Shown: positions 26,801 through 34,389, counted from the stretch's first letter. The stretch is 64,000 nt of DNA from Polyangiaceae bacterium (GCA_016933275.1 JAFGBI010000379.1:1-64000); one strand, 5' to 3'. Notes: a model not told the origin generated them from the letters alone. Made by a program: numbers and translations.

Positions 26801-29241
26801 GCACCGGGGACCGTCGGGCGTTGGCCGACGTCCTCGAGCGACGAGCTGGCGTGGTCAACGATCCGAGCGCCGAGGCAGAGCTGCTCTACCGACTGGCCAT
26901 CCTCCAGATCGGGGATTTTGGCGACTCGACGCAGGGCCTGGGATCGCTGCGGGCAGCCTTGGAGCGCGATCCTGCCCACGAGAACGCGACGGAGGAGCTG
27001 GAGAAGCTCACCAGCCAGCGCGAGCTGTTCGAGGAGGCGGTCGAGGTGCTCGAACAGGTGTACCGGACCCGTGGGCGGACCGAGCGGCTCGTTGCCCTGT
27101 ACGGCAAGCGCGTCGACTTCGCGGAATCGAGCGTGGAGAGGATCGAGACGCGGCGCAGTCTCGCGCGGGTGCTCGAGGACGACGCCCGCGACCCGGTCCG
27201 CGCGCAGCGGGTGCTCGAGGCGGCGCTGCAGGACGATCCAGGGGACTCTGCCTTGTTGGAGGAGATCGAACGACTCGCGCCGATCACTGGTGATTGGGCG
27301 GGCCCCGCGGTCGTTCTTCGTTCGGCTGTCGATGGGGCGGGGGATCTGGCGGCGGACGTGGCTCGGGAGCTGCTGGTGCGCTGCGCCGGTTGGCTGCGTG
27401 ATCGCGCCGGCGACCGTGCCGGAGCGGAGTCCGTGCTCGCGCGAGCGCTCGCCTACGACTCGACCAGCGATGAAGTGCTGGCGCAGATCGAGGAGCTTCA
27501 GCGGGATCCGGGGCGGGAGCGTGACCTTGTCGCGACGCTGCGTCAGCGTGCGGCGCTGCAGGTGGACGACGTCAAGCGGGAGGAGCTTCATCGCCAAGCG
27601 AAGGACCTCGCCGATCGCCTCGGGGATGCCGAACTCGGGGAGCAGATCCTGCGCGACCTGGTCGCGCACGACGACGTGAACGTGTGGGCCCTCAGCGAGC
27701 TTACCCGTCTGCGGGAGGCGGCGGGGGACTACGCTGAAACCTTCGCCCTCCTGCTCCGTCGCAGCGAGCTTCCGGCGAGTGCCGAGATCGTCAAGGATCT
27801 CCAGCACCAGGCGGCGGCGATCGCCCGGGACCGCCTCGATAGGAAGGACCAGGCAGCAGAGCTTTTCGCAACGCTGTTCGAGGACGATCCATTCGATCGG
27901 TTGGCTGCCGATGCGCTCCAGACGCTCTACAGCGAAGCCGAGCGATGGGATGACCTGGTGAGACTGATCGAGCGGCTCGTCGACCTCGCCGACACGCCGG
28001 CGGCGCGGTCGGCGCTTCGAATCGAGCTCGCGCGTCTGAATGCCGAGCACTTCCAGTCCTACGACACGTCCATCAATCTCCTGCGAGACGTCCTCGACGA
28101 GGAGCCAGGACACCCGGAGGCCGTGGTCGTCTTGAGCCAGTTCCTCGAGAAGACCGATCGGGATGAAGAGCTGGCGGAACTCCTGGAGAGCCAGATCGGA
28201 GCGGCCCGTGAGCGGCGGGAAAGCGGCGCGGAGGTGCGTTTCCTGCTGCGTCTCGCTGACGTCTGCGAGGGTCGGCTGCGGGATCGGGAGCGCGCGATCG
28301 GTACGCTGCGGCAGGTCCTGGAGTGTGAAAGCAGGAACCAGGCCGCGCTCGGCGCTCTGGGACGGCTACACCAGGCAGTGGGCCAGTACGCTGAAGCCGC
28401 TGCGGTGCTCGAGCAGCTCGTCGAGGTCGCCGATCGTGCAGCCATCGTGGGGCTCGCCAGCACCTTGGCCGACGTTTACGAGAAGCTCGATGATCGAGCC
28501 GCCGCGGCACGAGCCTTGGAGCGCGCTGTCGACGTGGATCCCGGGAACGACGGCATTCGGCGTCGCCTGCGGGCGTTGTACACGGCCACCGAGAGCTGGG
28601 AGCAGCTCGCGGACATGATCGCTAGGGACGCCGATCTCGCCAGCGAGGTGGGGGAGAAGGTCGCCTTGCTGCGGCAGGCCGCGGACATCCACGCGGCTCG
28701 TCGAAGCGACGTGGCGGCGAGCGCGCGTGTCCTCGAGAAGGCGAGCGAGCTCTGCCCGGATGATAGGAGTCTGCTGCTGCAGCTCTGCGACGCCTACAGC
28801 GCCTCTGGGCGCGGCAGCGAAGCGGCGAGGGTGCTGGAGCGGGTGGTCGAGTCCTTCGGCACCAAGCGCACGAAGGAGCTGGCCGATATCCACCGGCGCC
28901 TCGCCGATGCCTACCTCGCGGATGGTGACTCGACGCGGGCGTTGTCAGAGCTCGACAAGGCGTTCCGCATCGAGCCCGGTAACATCAACGTGCTGCTGAA
29001 GCTCGGGGACGTGGCGTTCGACACCGGGGACTTGAAGAAGGCCCAGCAGATGTTCCGAGCCCTCCTCTTGCAGCGCCTGGACCAGGGGCCGATCACGAAG
29101 GCCGAGGTGTTCTACAAGATCGGGGAGACGCACCTTCGCCTCGACGAGAAGCCCAAGGCGAAACAGCACTTCGAACGCGCCCTGCAGGCTGACCCCAACC
29201 ACGCGGCGTCCAGGGCGCGCATCGAGGAGTTGAAGGGCTAG
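17851..29241 (+). CDS. Giant TPR-repeat protein (3796 residues)
   Basis: A single uninterrupted frame of 11.4 kb encodes a protein made almost wholly of helical repeats. A larger unit of roughly 105-110 residues, about three TPR-like hairpins, recurs some 35 times by eye. Landmarks are W-x-x-L turns (RWEELVRLYEREIDRD, DWPTLADALERRIALVDD), E-x-L-G-D (EDLGD-like) and RVLELDP-like ends. The last ~120 residues are canonical TPRs (KAQQMFRALL, KAKQHFERALQADPNH). A charged Lys/Glu/Pro linker at about 886-943 is the only clear break. There is no signal peptide or membrane helix, so a cytoplasmic scaffold is likely. GGAG lies just upstream of the ATG. The same repeat type forms the middle of the pseudokinase protein at 58415-63727. 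The partner is unknown. Confidence 0.9.
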   Translation: MDSRTIRTALGLLQDDPENEGGWTSLRAAAEVAEGDLSLAEGLHLFASAREQYRERGEWDGVASLLEISAAVATPEERPALLLELAKVYGEEHLDEVSAREALEIVQRLLPEDPTVAAAVEDSLERGVKWKELVSTYAAEADGAPDDVYRSSMLMRAAEVAVRFGGEAADTRTAIDQLEQAVRLDTNNDRAVRLLERLYRQVGAWEDAARVLERAADCAEDPRARFAAGRRLARLYLRKLEDQERCIRAYQRVLKDAPEDREAKAFLSELFSREERWEELVRLYEREIDRDTSGRDRLGDMVQIAMLHWRKLGRQQEAEQWFERVRKLEPAHPGALAFFRDYLSGLGDDARLVGVLQAAQRAVPAEDEKARLGTEIGRLSEGLQNAQKAIEQYKSVLRHDPDNVDAREALKRLYKQTEGYNALVELLRQQLERTDPNDYPRRLGILREVAGVYRTYLKSDTALVSVLNQIVQLDEKVDAEDVEELRELVQLYQKLGRWRDLLTWQLKLAEVTPDLGEKKALYRAAGERWLEQFTNVQNATEAYERLLELAPDDADARRKLEELYRKRRAWPALYQLFEGDLAQQTGSSRVSVLKEMAQLAAERLNRGEDAVRLYKQILDEDPSRTEVLDVLEKHAERARDWPTLADALERRIALVDDGKDRLAVLQKLGAVYAEHLGDAPAAARTWRRVLELQPGHHRALRVLRDGCLEAGDYSGLEELYASQDDFEGLADVLSNAADRAKDAATKIDLSYRAAAVYENQLGAPDRAFRSYERVLQTNPADARAARALIPLYERDEKWARLPPLYEVLVSQTDDPDAQLALLQKLVEVTGSRLSDRRAAVGFARRAYEVAPTLALPVLEETVRLAGAWDVLVECIAARLAQGQSVLPPSPERSEEEEPKAGKKRKPRKGEAAVGDATAEVVDAGRARIESPSGAGGPAPDERRRLHLRLAELYADELGRSGDAVSTYQKLLERDPTDIEAANALETILRREDRRDDLRWLLDLRVEHAPDDEVRVRVLGEWAALEEDAFEANDRAAVLYARVLDLDPGDRVALRALPRLLLGAGDVEGAVAVIERDRDRAEADERAEREIELAQLYLDRLERPLDALEAAVRALDIRGSEPRAIDVLERTLDLPVTQARAAAVLADVYAASGDARRQVRALEVMLRHAGERSERLELVERLASVNEERLESYSAALEVVLRALREYPTELPLWDRAEALAARAGRPTDLAETLREVLRGDLGHELVINLSERAARLHEERLGDPTGAIPYLEKVLALDPSNDPAFKRLKDILTAAERWSELEALYDRSSEATDDSARRVEMLTEVALICDEIIEDGTKARRYYERILEIDPLNEPAVRALDRLYAAQGQDAALAKLIERRLETAVGEERIELELRLARIQLEKLLEPAAAAGHVEHVLAEQPQDYAARDLAEKLLEIGSLRGRAARMLERVYEQRDGTRDLVRVLAIRLEELEADLERAPDDGDQLEERRGLLRRIAILRDDRLHDDEGAFEVLTRLVPQDPGDSDARQRLLEIGRRIGAHGRVADVLAVAAERTDASIVKGEILMRVAAIYADLLGDVEGAEATYRRVLTLDEDDPDLVLPAARALEAIYAAAGRHADLAAILRIQVNLERDGALRSRLLGRLGDLCQTELGDNAGAIAAWRTRLEDDPQDTVALAALDALYERTEAWADLVAILERRRDATSDAGERRVLMTRMATILGSRLESTSDAITAWRAVIDEFGSDESSLRAMESLLSSAGRWDELPDIYERHLQIVETYADRLDLLVEIGNLRRNHLNDVPGALDAYRNALTLDASHQRSREAMERLLDGDDHITRREAAEVLHPIYEADGNHRQLLHVLEIEVDATDDSEARLAGLAKAMNVAEGALGDPARAFGFAQQALRVALGREELGPWLAHVERLAAATDQQAAQVALLREVIPDIFEGDVQVEVIMKVADLARNRLGDRELAREYYGKVLELRADDPRALVALESLFEESGNAAELLGVLERRAEVATSDSERKELLFRRARLLADAIGDRLRAIEVYEAILDMGMDPVAVSALEDLYQAEERWSDLIALYERMVEAGTRQPADLRVKIANVAARKQNDIGRAFEELERALELERQHAEAIVALEGLLADATEAEHRARAAALLEPVYLIRADYDRVMVTLRARREVASDPAERRDLLNRLAQLYEEQKEDYVAALDTTAELLDDDLSDAAAIAELERLAKVAGAERRLAEIYARVIGGLSSDDEASARLARRTGEIFAGIGELERALEYLRRALAFEPENDELFGAVDALLERAERHEERVDLYRSALDHRYDPTTRSGLLHTIASLQRQRLGRPDDAIDTYRAALDVDDTDAAALDALTELFRDRGRWSDLADLYLRRAEAADDDRRAAAFRIALARLFRDELSDVDRAIDQLEEIVRRTPEHGEAIKELEGMLPDPGQKERVVDILRPLYESQDNWRHTIRLNEERYALAETPADRVVVLRETATLWETRGNDPERACRAVRAAVALDPDDAETRAELERLTASTGGWSALAAAYEEILQQQPDLASRRDVLAVLAATTDERLDDPRRALLAYERLHEADVTELEPLEKMERLAMLLSDWRALVKALVAKADLLLGDAERAATWRQIGEARRDMLEDAPGAIEAYERAFDLESDRAFTVDCLIDLYEAKGDASRLVELYQRRVELCEDDDELRYDLLLRSAQVFEESMSDRPRAIDVLTQALAIRPADRPVLAALNRLYRAEEMWPELLENLRIEAGTAEAVVDRAGFRRDMGKVLDEKLASFDEAVEAYRSVLEEVPDDAESIAAVRAMGAAHEELREVVAAVLVPVLRSGQRYAELVDVLELRLSVETDPVQRSETLCSIAEVLESRLGDPSAALGAMLRGMAERPEEDAIHRDVERLAAAVDGWAMAADALAARAQSAFDPSLLKDLYLRLGRIAEEHLRDDPRAITAYVHAVEQAGDDPELLAALDRLYERTGDRRALADVLERRAGVVNDPSAEAELLYRLAILQIGDFGDSTQGLGSLRAALERDPAHENATEELEKLTSQRELFEEAVEVLEQVYRTRGRTERLVALYGKRVDFAESSVERIETRRSLARVLEDDARDPVRAQRVLEAALQDDPGDSALLEEIERLAPITGDWAGPAVVLRSAVDGAGDLAADVARELLVRCAGWLRDRAGDRAGAESVLARALAYDSTSDEVLAQIEELQRDPGRERDLVATLRQRAALQVDDVKREELHRQAKDLADRLGDAELGEQILRDLVAHDDVNVWALSELTRLREAAGDYAETFALLLRRSELPASAEIVKDLQHQAAAIARDRLDRKDQAAELFATLFEDDPFDRLAADALQTLYSEAERWDDLVRLIERLVDLADTPAARSALRIELARLNAEHFQSYDTSINLLRDVLDEEPGHPEAVVVLSQFLEKTDRDEELAELLESQIGAARERRESGAEVRFLLRLADVCEGRLRDRERAIGTLRQVLECESRNQAALGALGRLHQAVGQYAEAAAVLEQLVEVADRAAIVGLASTLADVYEKLDDRAAAARALERAVDVDPGNDGIRRRLRALYTATESWEQLADMIARDADLASEVGEKVALLRQAADIHAARRSDVAASARVLEKASELCPDDRSLLLQLCDAYSASGRGSEAARVLERVVESFGTKRTKELADIHRRLADAYLADGDSTRALSELDKAFRIEPGNINVLLKLGDVAFDTGDLKKAQQMFRALLLQRLDQGPITKAEVFYKIGETHLRLDEKPKAKQHFERALQADPNHAASRARIEELKG

Positions 29242-29351
29242 TCCGAGCGGTGTGATTCTCGATTCCGGCGGCATTTCGCGGCTCGCCACGCCGGCCAGCC
29301 GCGCTCGTCCTGTCGGTCCGTCGGTTCGGGGTACAGTCTGAACGGAGACGA

Positions 29352-30329
29352 ATGGCAAACAGCGGACCAGATCAGGGCTCTCGCGTTCAAGCTCCGAAGA
29401 GCGGGAGCGCGCTGGACTCGATGGTGATGATCGACGGACAGCTGGTACCGCCCGATGGTGCGGTCGTCAGCGTCTTCGACCGGGGGTTTCTCTACGGGGA
29501 TTCCGTGTTCGAGACGATCCGCACCTACGGCGGCCGCCCCTTCGAGCTCGAGAAGCACCTCGCTCGCCTCGAGCAGAGCGCAGCGCATGTCCTCATCGAC
29601 ATGCCGGTGTCTGCCATGGTGCTGGGCCGAGAGGTGGTCGCGACGGTGTCGGCTTCGGGTTTCCCGGAGGCGTACATCCGGGTCATGGTGACGCGGGGCA
29701 GCGGGGAGCTCGGGTTGGCGCCCGCTTCGACGCTCGCGCCGTTGCGAGTGGTCATCGTATTGCCCCTTCACTGTCCCGCGCCGGAGGTCTACTCCCGAGG
29801 GATCGACGTGGTCACCTACGCCACCCAGCGCGCCGCGGACGCGACCGCCGCGCAGGGTGCCAAGGTCGCCAATTACCTCGTCAGTGTCCTGGCCCTGCAC
29901 CGGGCCAAGGAGACCGGGGCGCTCGAGGCGCTCGTCGTGGACGGGGGAGGCGACATCGTCGAGGGGGCGACATCGAACGTCTTCGCCGTGGTGAGGGGCG
30001 TAATGGTCACGCCGCCAGAGGACACGGGCATCCTCGTTGGGATCACGCGGGAGCGGGTGCTCGAGGCCGCCCGCGAGCTCTCGATTCCGGTTGACCTCCG
30101 GCGGCTGCCGCTCGGGGACCTCGTGGCCGCGGAGGAAGCCTTCATCTCGAGCAGTGTCCGGGAGTTGCTTCCAGTGGTCCGGGTCGACGGGCGTCCGGTC
30201 GGTAGCGGAGTCCCCGGCCCGGTCACGCGACGGGTTCACGAGCAGTTCCGCAGAAATGTATGGAAATACATGGGCTTGACCGGGACACCTCCGCCCTTGG
30301 TCCCCCCCGGGGTGGCGGCGCCGGGGTGA
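29352..30329 (+). CDS. Class-IV PLP aminotransferase (BCAT/ADC-lyase family)
   Basis: The 325-residue protein is a fold-type IV PLP enzyme. The N-terminal domain shows DRGFLYGDSVFETIRTYGG. The Schiff-base lysine is K171 in QGAKVANYLVSVLA, and the C-terminal domain has IVEGATSNVFAVV with the PLP-contacting glutamate. Members include branched-chain aminotransferase, D-amino-acid transaminase and aminodeoxychorismate lyase. The spread of motifs fits a BCAT-like or ADC-lyase-like enzyme but does not identify the substrate. The ATG at 29352 has GGAG 4 nt upstream; a ~25-residue Ser/Gly-rich N-terminal extension precedes the conserved part, so MVMIDG (residue 24) could be the true start. It is 110 nt after the giant TPR gene and 112 nt before the next lipoprotein gene. 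Confidence 0.88.
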   Translation: MANSGPDQGSRVQAPKSGSALDSMVMIDGQLVPPDGAVVSVFDRGFLYGDSVFETIRTYGGRPFELEKHLARLEQSAAHVLIDMPVSAMVLGREVVATVSASGFPEAYIRVMVTRGSGELGLAPASTLAPLRVVIVLPLHCPAPEVYSRGIDVVTYATQRAADATAAQGAKVANYLVSVLALHRAKETGALEALVVDGGGDIVEGATSNVFAVVRGVMVTPPEDTGILVGITRERVLEAARELSIPVDLRRLPLGDLVAAEEAFISSSVRELLPVVRVDGRPVGSGVPGPVTRRVHEQFRRNVWKYMGLTGTPPPLVPPGVAAPG

Positions 30330-30441
30330 ATCCCCAGCCTCGTTTCCTCGTCCAGTACGATGTCCCTTCACCGGCCGCGAGATCGAGGAAGGTGTTCGGG
30401 AGAGATGGCGTAGAATCCCAACGAAATAGGGGTATTGAAAG

Positions 30442-31353
30442 ATGACCAAGCTTGACGCACTCGCCTCGGCCTCGCTCCTTGCCGGTCTCACGCTCGCCAT
30501 GACCGCGTGCACGGCCAAGACCATCGATCGCTTCGACGGGACGCCGAAGACCGAACGGGTCGACTGGGTTTCCGGAACGGACCTACACGTTACCGAGCGG
30601 AATGGAATCATCAACGTCTACGCCGGCGACCCCGACGTCGTGGAGGTAACGTTCATGCCGTTCACCTACCGCGGCTACGACGAAGAGGAGGAGGCGGAGA
30701 ACGAGATCGAGAACAACCTCACGATGTCGGCGGACCTCGGTGACCCTGGGGTCGAGGTCAAGGTCTTCAAGCCGAACGATGGTGGTAGCACAAGCATCGG
30801 GGCGGACGTGGACATCTACATTCCCCCCGACTTCGACGCTGGGATCTACATCCGCACGGAGAACGGCGATGTCGACATCAACTCCGTTGGTCAGGCGGTT
30901 CAGCTCGACGTCCGCAACGATGGCGTCGGAGACTGCACCGTGGATGGTGCACCCACCGTGACCTACACCAGACTCTGGTGCAGCGCGGTGAGGGTCACTG
31001 ATGTGTGCGACTTCGTGGACCTCCAGGCAGACATGGTGAACGGGAACATCCAGGCGAGTCTCGCCGGGATTTCTGGCTGGATGCCAGACGGTGAGGATAG
31101 GAACATCCTTTACACCGCGGACGGCGACATCGTGCTCGATCTGCCAGCCGATGACGGATTCATCGTGCAGGCGGTTGCGTTCGGCGGAGGGGTGGTGAAC
31201 GAGGGACCGGTTCCAGAGGACTACTGCGCTGCCGACGAGTCCGGCGACGACGAGAACTCGAAGACGGTCACCTGCGGCGACGGACCGTGGTTCGATCTGC
31301 AGGCCGGCGTCGACGACCTTGGGGAAGGCAACATCGAGCTCCGGTATCACTAG
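30442..31353 (+). CDS. DUF4097-like beta-helical lipoprotein
   Basis: The 303-residue protein has a lipoprotein signal (SLLAGLTLAMTAC, Cys23) and an acidic mature part rich in alternating beta strands. Stretches such as DVDIYIPPDFDAGIYIRTE, ENGDVDINSVGQ and MVNGNIQASLAG resemble the DUF4097/putative adhesin beta-helix, in which strands with GDV/GNI turns stack. Four cysteines (TVDGAP region, LWCSAV, VCDF, CGDG) may pair in the periplasm or outside the outer membrane. A TAGAAT hexamer at 30411-30416 could be its -10 box, though no -35 is obvious, and AGGGG precedes the ATG. Repeat copy C begins 5 nt after its stop. Function is unknown; envelope association is inferred from the signal. Confidence 0.82.
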   Translation: MTKLDALASASLLAGLTLAMTACTAKTIDRFDGTPKTERVDWVSGTDLHVTERNGIINVYAGDPDVVEVTFMPFTYRGYDEEEEAENEIENNLTMSADLGDPGVEVKVFKPNDGGSTSIGADVDIYIPPDFDAGIYIRTENGDVDINSVGQAVQLDVRNDGVGDCTVDGAPTVTYTRLWCSAVRVTDVCDFVDLQADMVNGNIQASLAGISGWMPDGEDRNILYTADGDIVLDLPADDGFIVQAVAFGGGVVNEGPVPEDYCAADESGDDENSKTVTCGDGPWFDLQAGVDDLGEGNIELRYH

Positions 31354-31358
31354 AGCCG

Positions 31359-31669
31359 CAATCAGGTTGACCGCTGCGTCGGATCAAGAAGCCTAGAGCA
31401 CCGAACCGGCAGCGGCTCTCGCCCGAGGCAGCGCTGGAAACGTGCCCTCGCTGGGCATGGGTGCGTCTCCAGCGCTGCCGGTGCTGTCGGCAACCTGACT
31501 GATGCTCTCGTCCCGTGGCGGTGCGGTCTTCGCCAGATCTGGCAGGAAGCTCGTCAGCCTTCTCGCGGCCATCAGTGACCAGCCGTCACCGCTCAGGGTT
31601 CTCGTGCTTCACCTGACAGCTGACGTTTGACCGCTGATGGCCTGTCTGGTTCCGGGTCCGCCGGGTTGG
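31359..31669 (+). repeat. Intergenic repeat, copy C (end module, 110-bp cassette, ~165-bp module)
   Basis: Bases 31359-31393 are a diverged form of the 34-bp end sequence. The cassette is 31397-31506, again exactly 110 bp, with inner arms at 31427-31447 and 31459-31479 and an 11-nt loop of different sequence. Of the three arm differences, two preserve pairing as G-U. Bases 31501-31669 align by eye with 81-246 of copy A, at roughly 70% identity. The right end module is missing or decayed. It fills most of the convergent gap (31354-31711) between the lipoprotein gene and the 442-residue protein gene. Confidence 0.85.
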
Positions 31670-31711
31670 CGGACCATGGTGGCGCTGCGTTGGCGATCGA
31701 GGACCGACCAC

Positions 31712-33040
31712 CTATCCCTGATCGCCCTCGCTGGCGATTGGTGAAGCCGGGGCGGCCGTCTTCGCGGCGCCGGTGGCGTCATCGGCCTGGTCAGACGGCG
31801 CGGCGTCCCCCCAGGCTGCATCGAGCTCCTCCATGCCCGCGGGCGTCGCCTTCGCATCGTTGACGTCGCCCCCCGATTCAAACGCGGCTTGACCCTCGCC
31901 CGCTCCTGCGGTTGGGATGCCATCGATGGGTAGGCGTTGGGGGATCGGGATCCGGAGCTGTCCCTTGTTCTGCGCGACCATGATCGCGAGCGCCTTGTCG
32001 AAGAAGGCGCGCAGGAACGGGACCTCGTGCGGAGGATCGGTGATGAGGCCCGCCTGTTCGACGGCATGGATCACCGCGATCACGTCGAGCGCAGCCTGCT
32101 CACCTTCGCGTGCGAGCACGCTGAGTGCGGCGTCCTTCAGCAGTCCCACGAGCTGCTCGCGGACTTGCGGCGAGAAGTAGCGATCCGTGGCTGCCTGGAT
32201 CTGATTCTCGAGCTCGTGTTGGATGTGACCCTCCGGGGGCGTCTCATCGGGGGTGAGCGTCTTTCCGACCTCGAGGAGCAAGGTATCGAGGGCCGGCTTG
32301 GGTGGCAGCCAGGCTCGGAATTCAGCAAGCTCGTGGAGTCTGGCGGAACTCTTCGCCCGTTCGGTGGCGTCCTCTGGGGCGAGCACGAGGCCCTCGGCGT
32401 CCAGGGGGTGGTCAGGCGCCTCGCTCGGCGCGGGCTCGAGGAGGGGGCGTGCTGTCATCAGCCCGAGCGGTTCTGGGGCTCGGCGCTCCGCCTGCCTCGC
32501 GAGGGCCTGCGCGATGCGCCAGCGGGCCCAGGGTATGGGCACGGGGACCGGTCTGTATCCGGCATTGGGGAGTGCGCGATCGAGGCGTTCCTTCAGCTTC
32601 GAATGGGCGAACTCCTCGTTGTTCACGTGCAGGACTCCGACCGGATCGTTGACGATCACGAAGGTGGCCGTCGTGCGTCCGGAGCTGCCTCGTCGCGCGA
32701 GTGCCAGCAGGACGCTCCCCGTCGAATCGGGCGCCAGCAGATGGGCCTCCTCGCCGACGACCTCGTCCCGAGTCGTGACCTTGGCCACGTGGGTGCGCGG
32801 TGGGGGCACGATGCCGCGGGCCTTCAGCACGTTCAGCCCCCGACGAGCCGCCTTGCGCGCGGCCCCGACCCCGTCGTCGGCAATTGCGGCGATCGCGCCG
32901 ATGTTCCCATGCCGTATCCAGGCACCGACGAGTGACACCGGGTCGGTCTCGCCTGCGCGGGTCAGCTCGAGCGCCTCCTCCGCCGTGGCATCGAGGTGCT
33001 GGCCGGCGGGCGGAGCTCGGTTCGGTTCGTGCGCGGTCAT
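31712..33040 (-). CDS. Conserved-looking protein of unknown function (442 residues)
   Basis: The ATG at 33040 has AGAGG 9 nt upstream, giving 442 residues. The N-terminal third is alpha-helical with repeated Ala/Arg-rich pairs (AAIADDGVGAARKAARRGLN), which might be HEAT-like. The middle has a mixed region (TTATFVIVNDPVGVLHVNNE) and helices. The C-terminus is acidic and disordered (Asp, Ala, Pro-rich). No signal peptide or membrane helix is visible, so it is probably cytoplasmic. It starts 61 nt downstream of ridA on the same strand and is the last gene of the dnaX-recR-ridA group. I do not recognise it. Confidence 0.75.
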   Translation of the reverse strand: MTAHEPNRAPPAGQHLDATAEEALELTRAGETDPVSLVGAWIRHGNIGAIAAIADDGVGAARKAARRGLNVLKARGIVPPPRTHVAKVTTRDEVVGEEAHLLAPDSTGSVLLALARRGSSGRTTATFVIVNDPVGVLHVNNEEFAHSKLKERLDRALPNAGYRPVPVPIPWARWRIAQALARQAERRAPEPLGLMTARPLLEPAPSEAPDHPLDAEGLVLAPEDATERAKSSARLHELAEFRAWLPPKPALDTLLLEVGKTLTPDETPPEGHIQHELENQIQAATDRYFSPQVREQLVGLLKDAALSVLAREGEQAALDVIAVIHAVEQAGLITDPPHEVPFLRAFFDKALAIMVAQNKGQLRIPIPQRLPIDGIPTAGAGEGQAAFESGGDVNDAKATPAGMEELDAAWGDAAPSDQADDATGAAKTAAPASPIASEGDQG

Positions 33041-33101
33041 GTCGATGGACCTCTCTTCGGTGTTGGGTTCGCCTCCGGAGCTCGTCTGGAGGTCCGGGGG
33101 T

Positions 33102-33503
33102 TCAGTCGGATGCCCCGGCGGGGATCCGCGCGATCGCCTCGATCTCGACGCGGGCACCCCGCGGGAGGGCCGCGACCTGTACTGTCGCTCGAGCCGGGGG
33201 CAGCGCGTCGAACCTCCTGGCATAGACGGCGTTCACATCGGCGAACTCCTTGAGGTCGACGAGGTAGATGGTGGTCTTGACCACGTCGCCGAGGGAGCAC
33301 CCACAAGCCTTTAGGATCGCGGCGAGGTTGTCGAGTACTCGCTCGGTCTGGCTGGCTGCGTCCACGCCGACGAGCTCGCCCGTCGCCGGGTCGAGCGGGA
33401 TCTGCCCGCTCGTCCAGACGAGCCCACCGACGGCGATCGCCTGCGAGTAGGGGCCGATCGCCGCAGGAGCGGTCGGGGTCGTGATCGCCCTTCGGTCGTC
33501 CAT
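33102..33503 (-). CDS. ridA: RidA-family enamine/imine deaminase
   Basis: This 133-residue protein belongs to the YjgF/YER057c/UK114 family. Family members hydrolyse reactive enamines and imines made by PLP enzymes such as threonine dehydratase and release ammonia. It contains AIGPYSQAIAVGGLVWTSGQ near the N-terminus, DVVKTTIYLVDLKEF in the middle, and PPARATVQVAALPRGARVEI at the C-terminus, where the conserved arginine and glutamate of the active site lie. It normally forms a trimer. The ATG at 33503 sets the start at the conserved part; 17 extra residues are open upstream. It follows recR by about 117 nt. Several PLP aminotransferases are encoded in the window, but no direct link is shown. 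Confidence 0.93.
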   Translation of the reverse strand: MDDRRAITTPTAPAAIGPYSQAIAVGGLVWTSGQIPLDPATGELVGVDAASQTERVLDNLAAILKACGCSLGDVVKTTIYLVDLKEFADVNAVYARRFDALPPARATVQVAALPRGARVEIEAIARIPAGASD

Positions 33504-33620
33504 GGTCGAAGCTCGCGAGGGCGAAGATACTAGGCGACCCTGTCCGCAAATCAACCGTTCCCACCGCGCTTCCCCCGAGCTGCCGCGCCGGGCCCGAATT
33601 CGACAGCTATCGGTCAGCCG

Positions 33621-34232
33621 TCACTCCCCGATCCGGCGCCTCCCCTCGAGCGCGCGGCCGAGCGTGATCTGGTCGGCGAACTCGAGGTCCCCACCGTGAG
33701 GGATGCCGCTCGCGATGCGTGTCGTGCGGACCCCGAGGCCAGAGAGCTCACGCGCGATGTAGAGCGCGGTGGCCTCGCCGTCGACCGAGGGGGGGGTGGC
33801 GATGATTGCCTCCGTTACCGCTTCGCTCCTGATGATGGCGACCAGCGAGCGGAGAGGGAGCTCCTCGGGTCCGATCCCATCGAGCGGGGACAGCAACTTG
33901 CCGAGGACGAAGTACCGCCCGCGCATCGCTCCGCTCCGCTCGATCGCCAGGAGGTCCTGGATCTTCGCTACCACGCAGAGCAGGGTCGGATCCCGCCGGG
34001 TGTCGCGGCAGATGGAGCAGCGAACCTGCCCGTCGGCAGAGAGCTCGGCGAGATTGCCACACCGCTCACAGGGACCGATGCGCGCGGGGAGCTCGACCAG
34101 GGACGCCCCGAGCTCGCGCGCGAGGGCTGCGTCCGTGATCAGATGGAGAGCGAACCGCATGGCGGTCTTCTCGCCGACCCCAGGCAGGCGCGCGAGGAGC
34201 CGCACGAGTTGCTCAAGACACGGTAGACCCAC
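33621..34232 (-). CDS. recR: Recombination protein RecR
   Basis: The 203-residue protein helps load RecA at gaps with RecF and RecO in daughter-strand gap repair. The N-terminal helix-hairpin-helix (ARLPGVGEKTAMRFALHL) is followed by the Cys4 zinc finger (C55, C58, C72, C75) and the Toprim domain, then a C-terminal Walker-B-like region with GIPHGGDLEFADQITLGRAL. Length equals the family norm. The start is GTG 34232, with no clear ribosome site. It is on the same strand as dnaX, 157 nt downstream. In many bacteria ybaB/ebfC sits between dnaX and recR; no such gene is present in that gap. Confidence 0.96.
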   Translation of the reverse strand: MGLPCLEQLVRLLARLPGVGEKTAMRFALHLITDAALARELGASLVELPARIGPCERCGNLAELSADGQVRCSICRDTRRDPTLLCVVAKIQDLLAIERSGAMRGRYFVLGKLLSPLDGIGPEELPLRSLVAIIRSEAVTEAIIATPPSVDGEATALYIARELSGLGVRTTRIASGIPHGGDLEFADQITLGRALEGRRRIGE

Positions 34233-34389
34233 GGGAGGAGGACAAACCTAGCGTTGGCACTCGGCCATCCGCAAGCGTCCCGGTCGTCGCAACCCCCGAG
34301 CGCCCCGATGCGGATCCGTCAAGGTCTCACGCCAAACCAGGGGACGGGACTCGCGGAGGCCCGGAGCCAATCGCTCCATCGACCACCAG

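Noticed and set aside
24823-28113. 1096-codon antisense frame
   Set aside because: It lies wholly inside the TPR gene on the other strand; repeated GAG/CTC codons make long antisense frames in such GC-rich repeats.
13761-31669. CRISPR array or insertion sequence as an explanation for the repeats
   Set aside because: The copies are many kb apart and variable, not regularly spaced. None contains a transposase frame, so an autonomous IS is excluded within the window.
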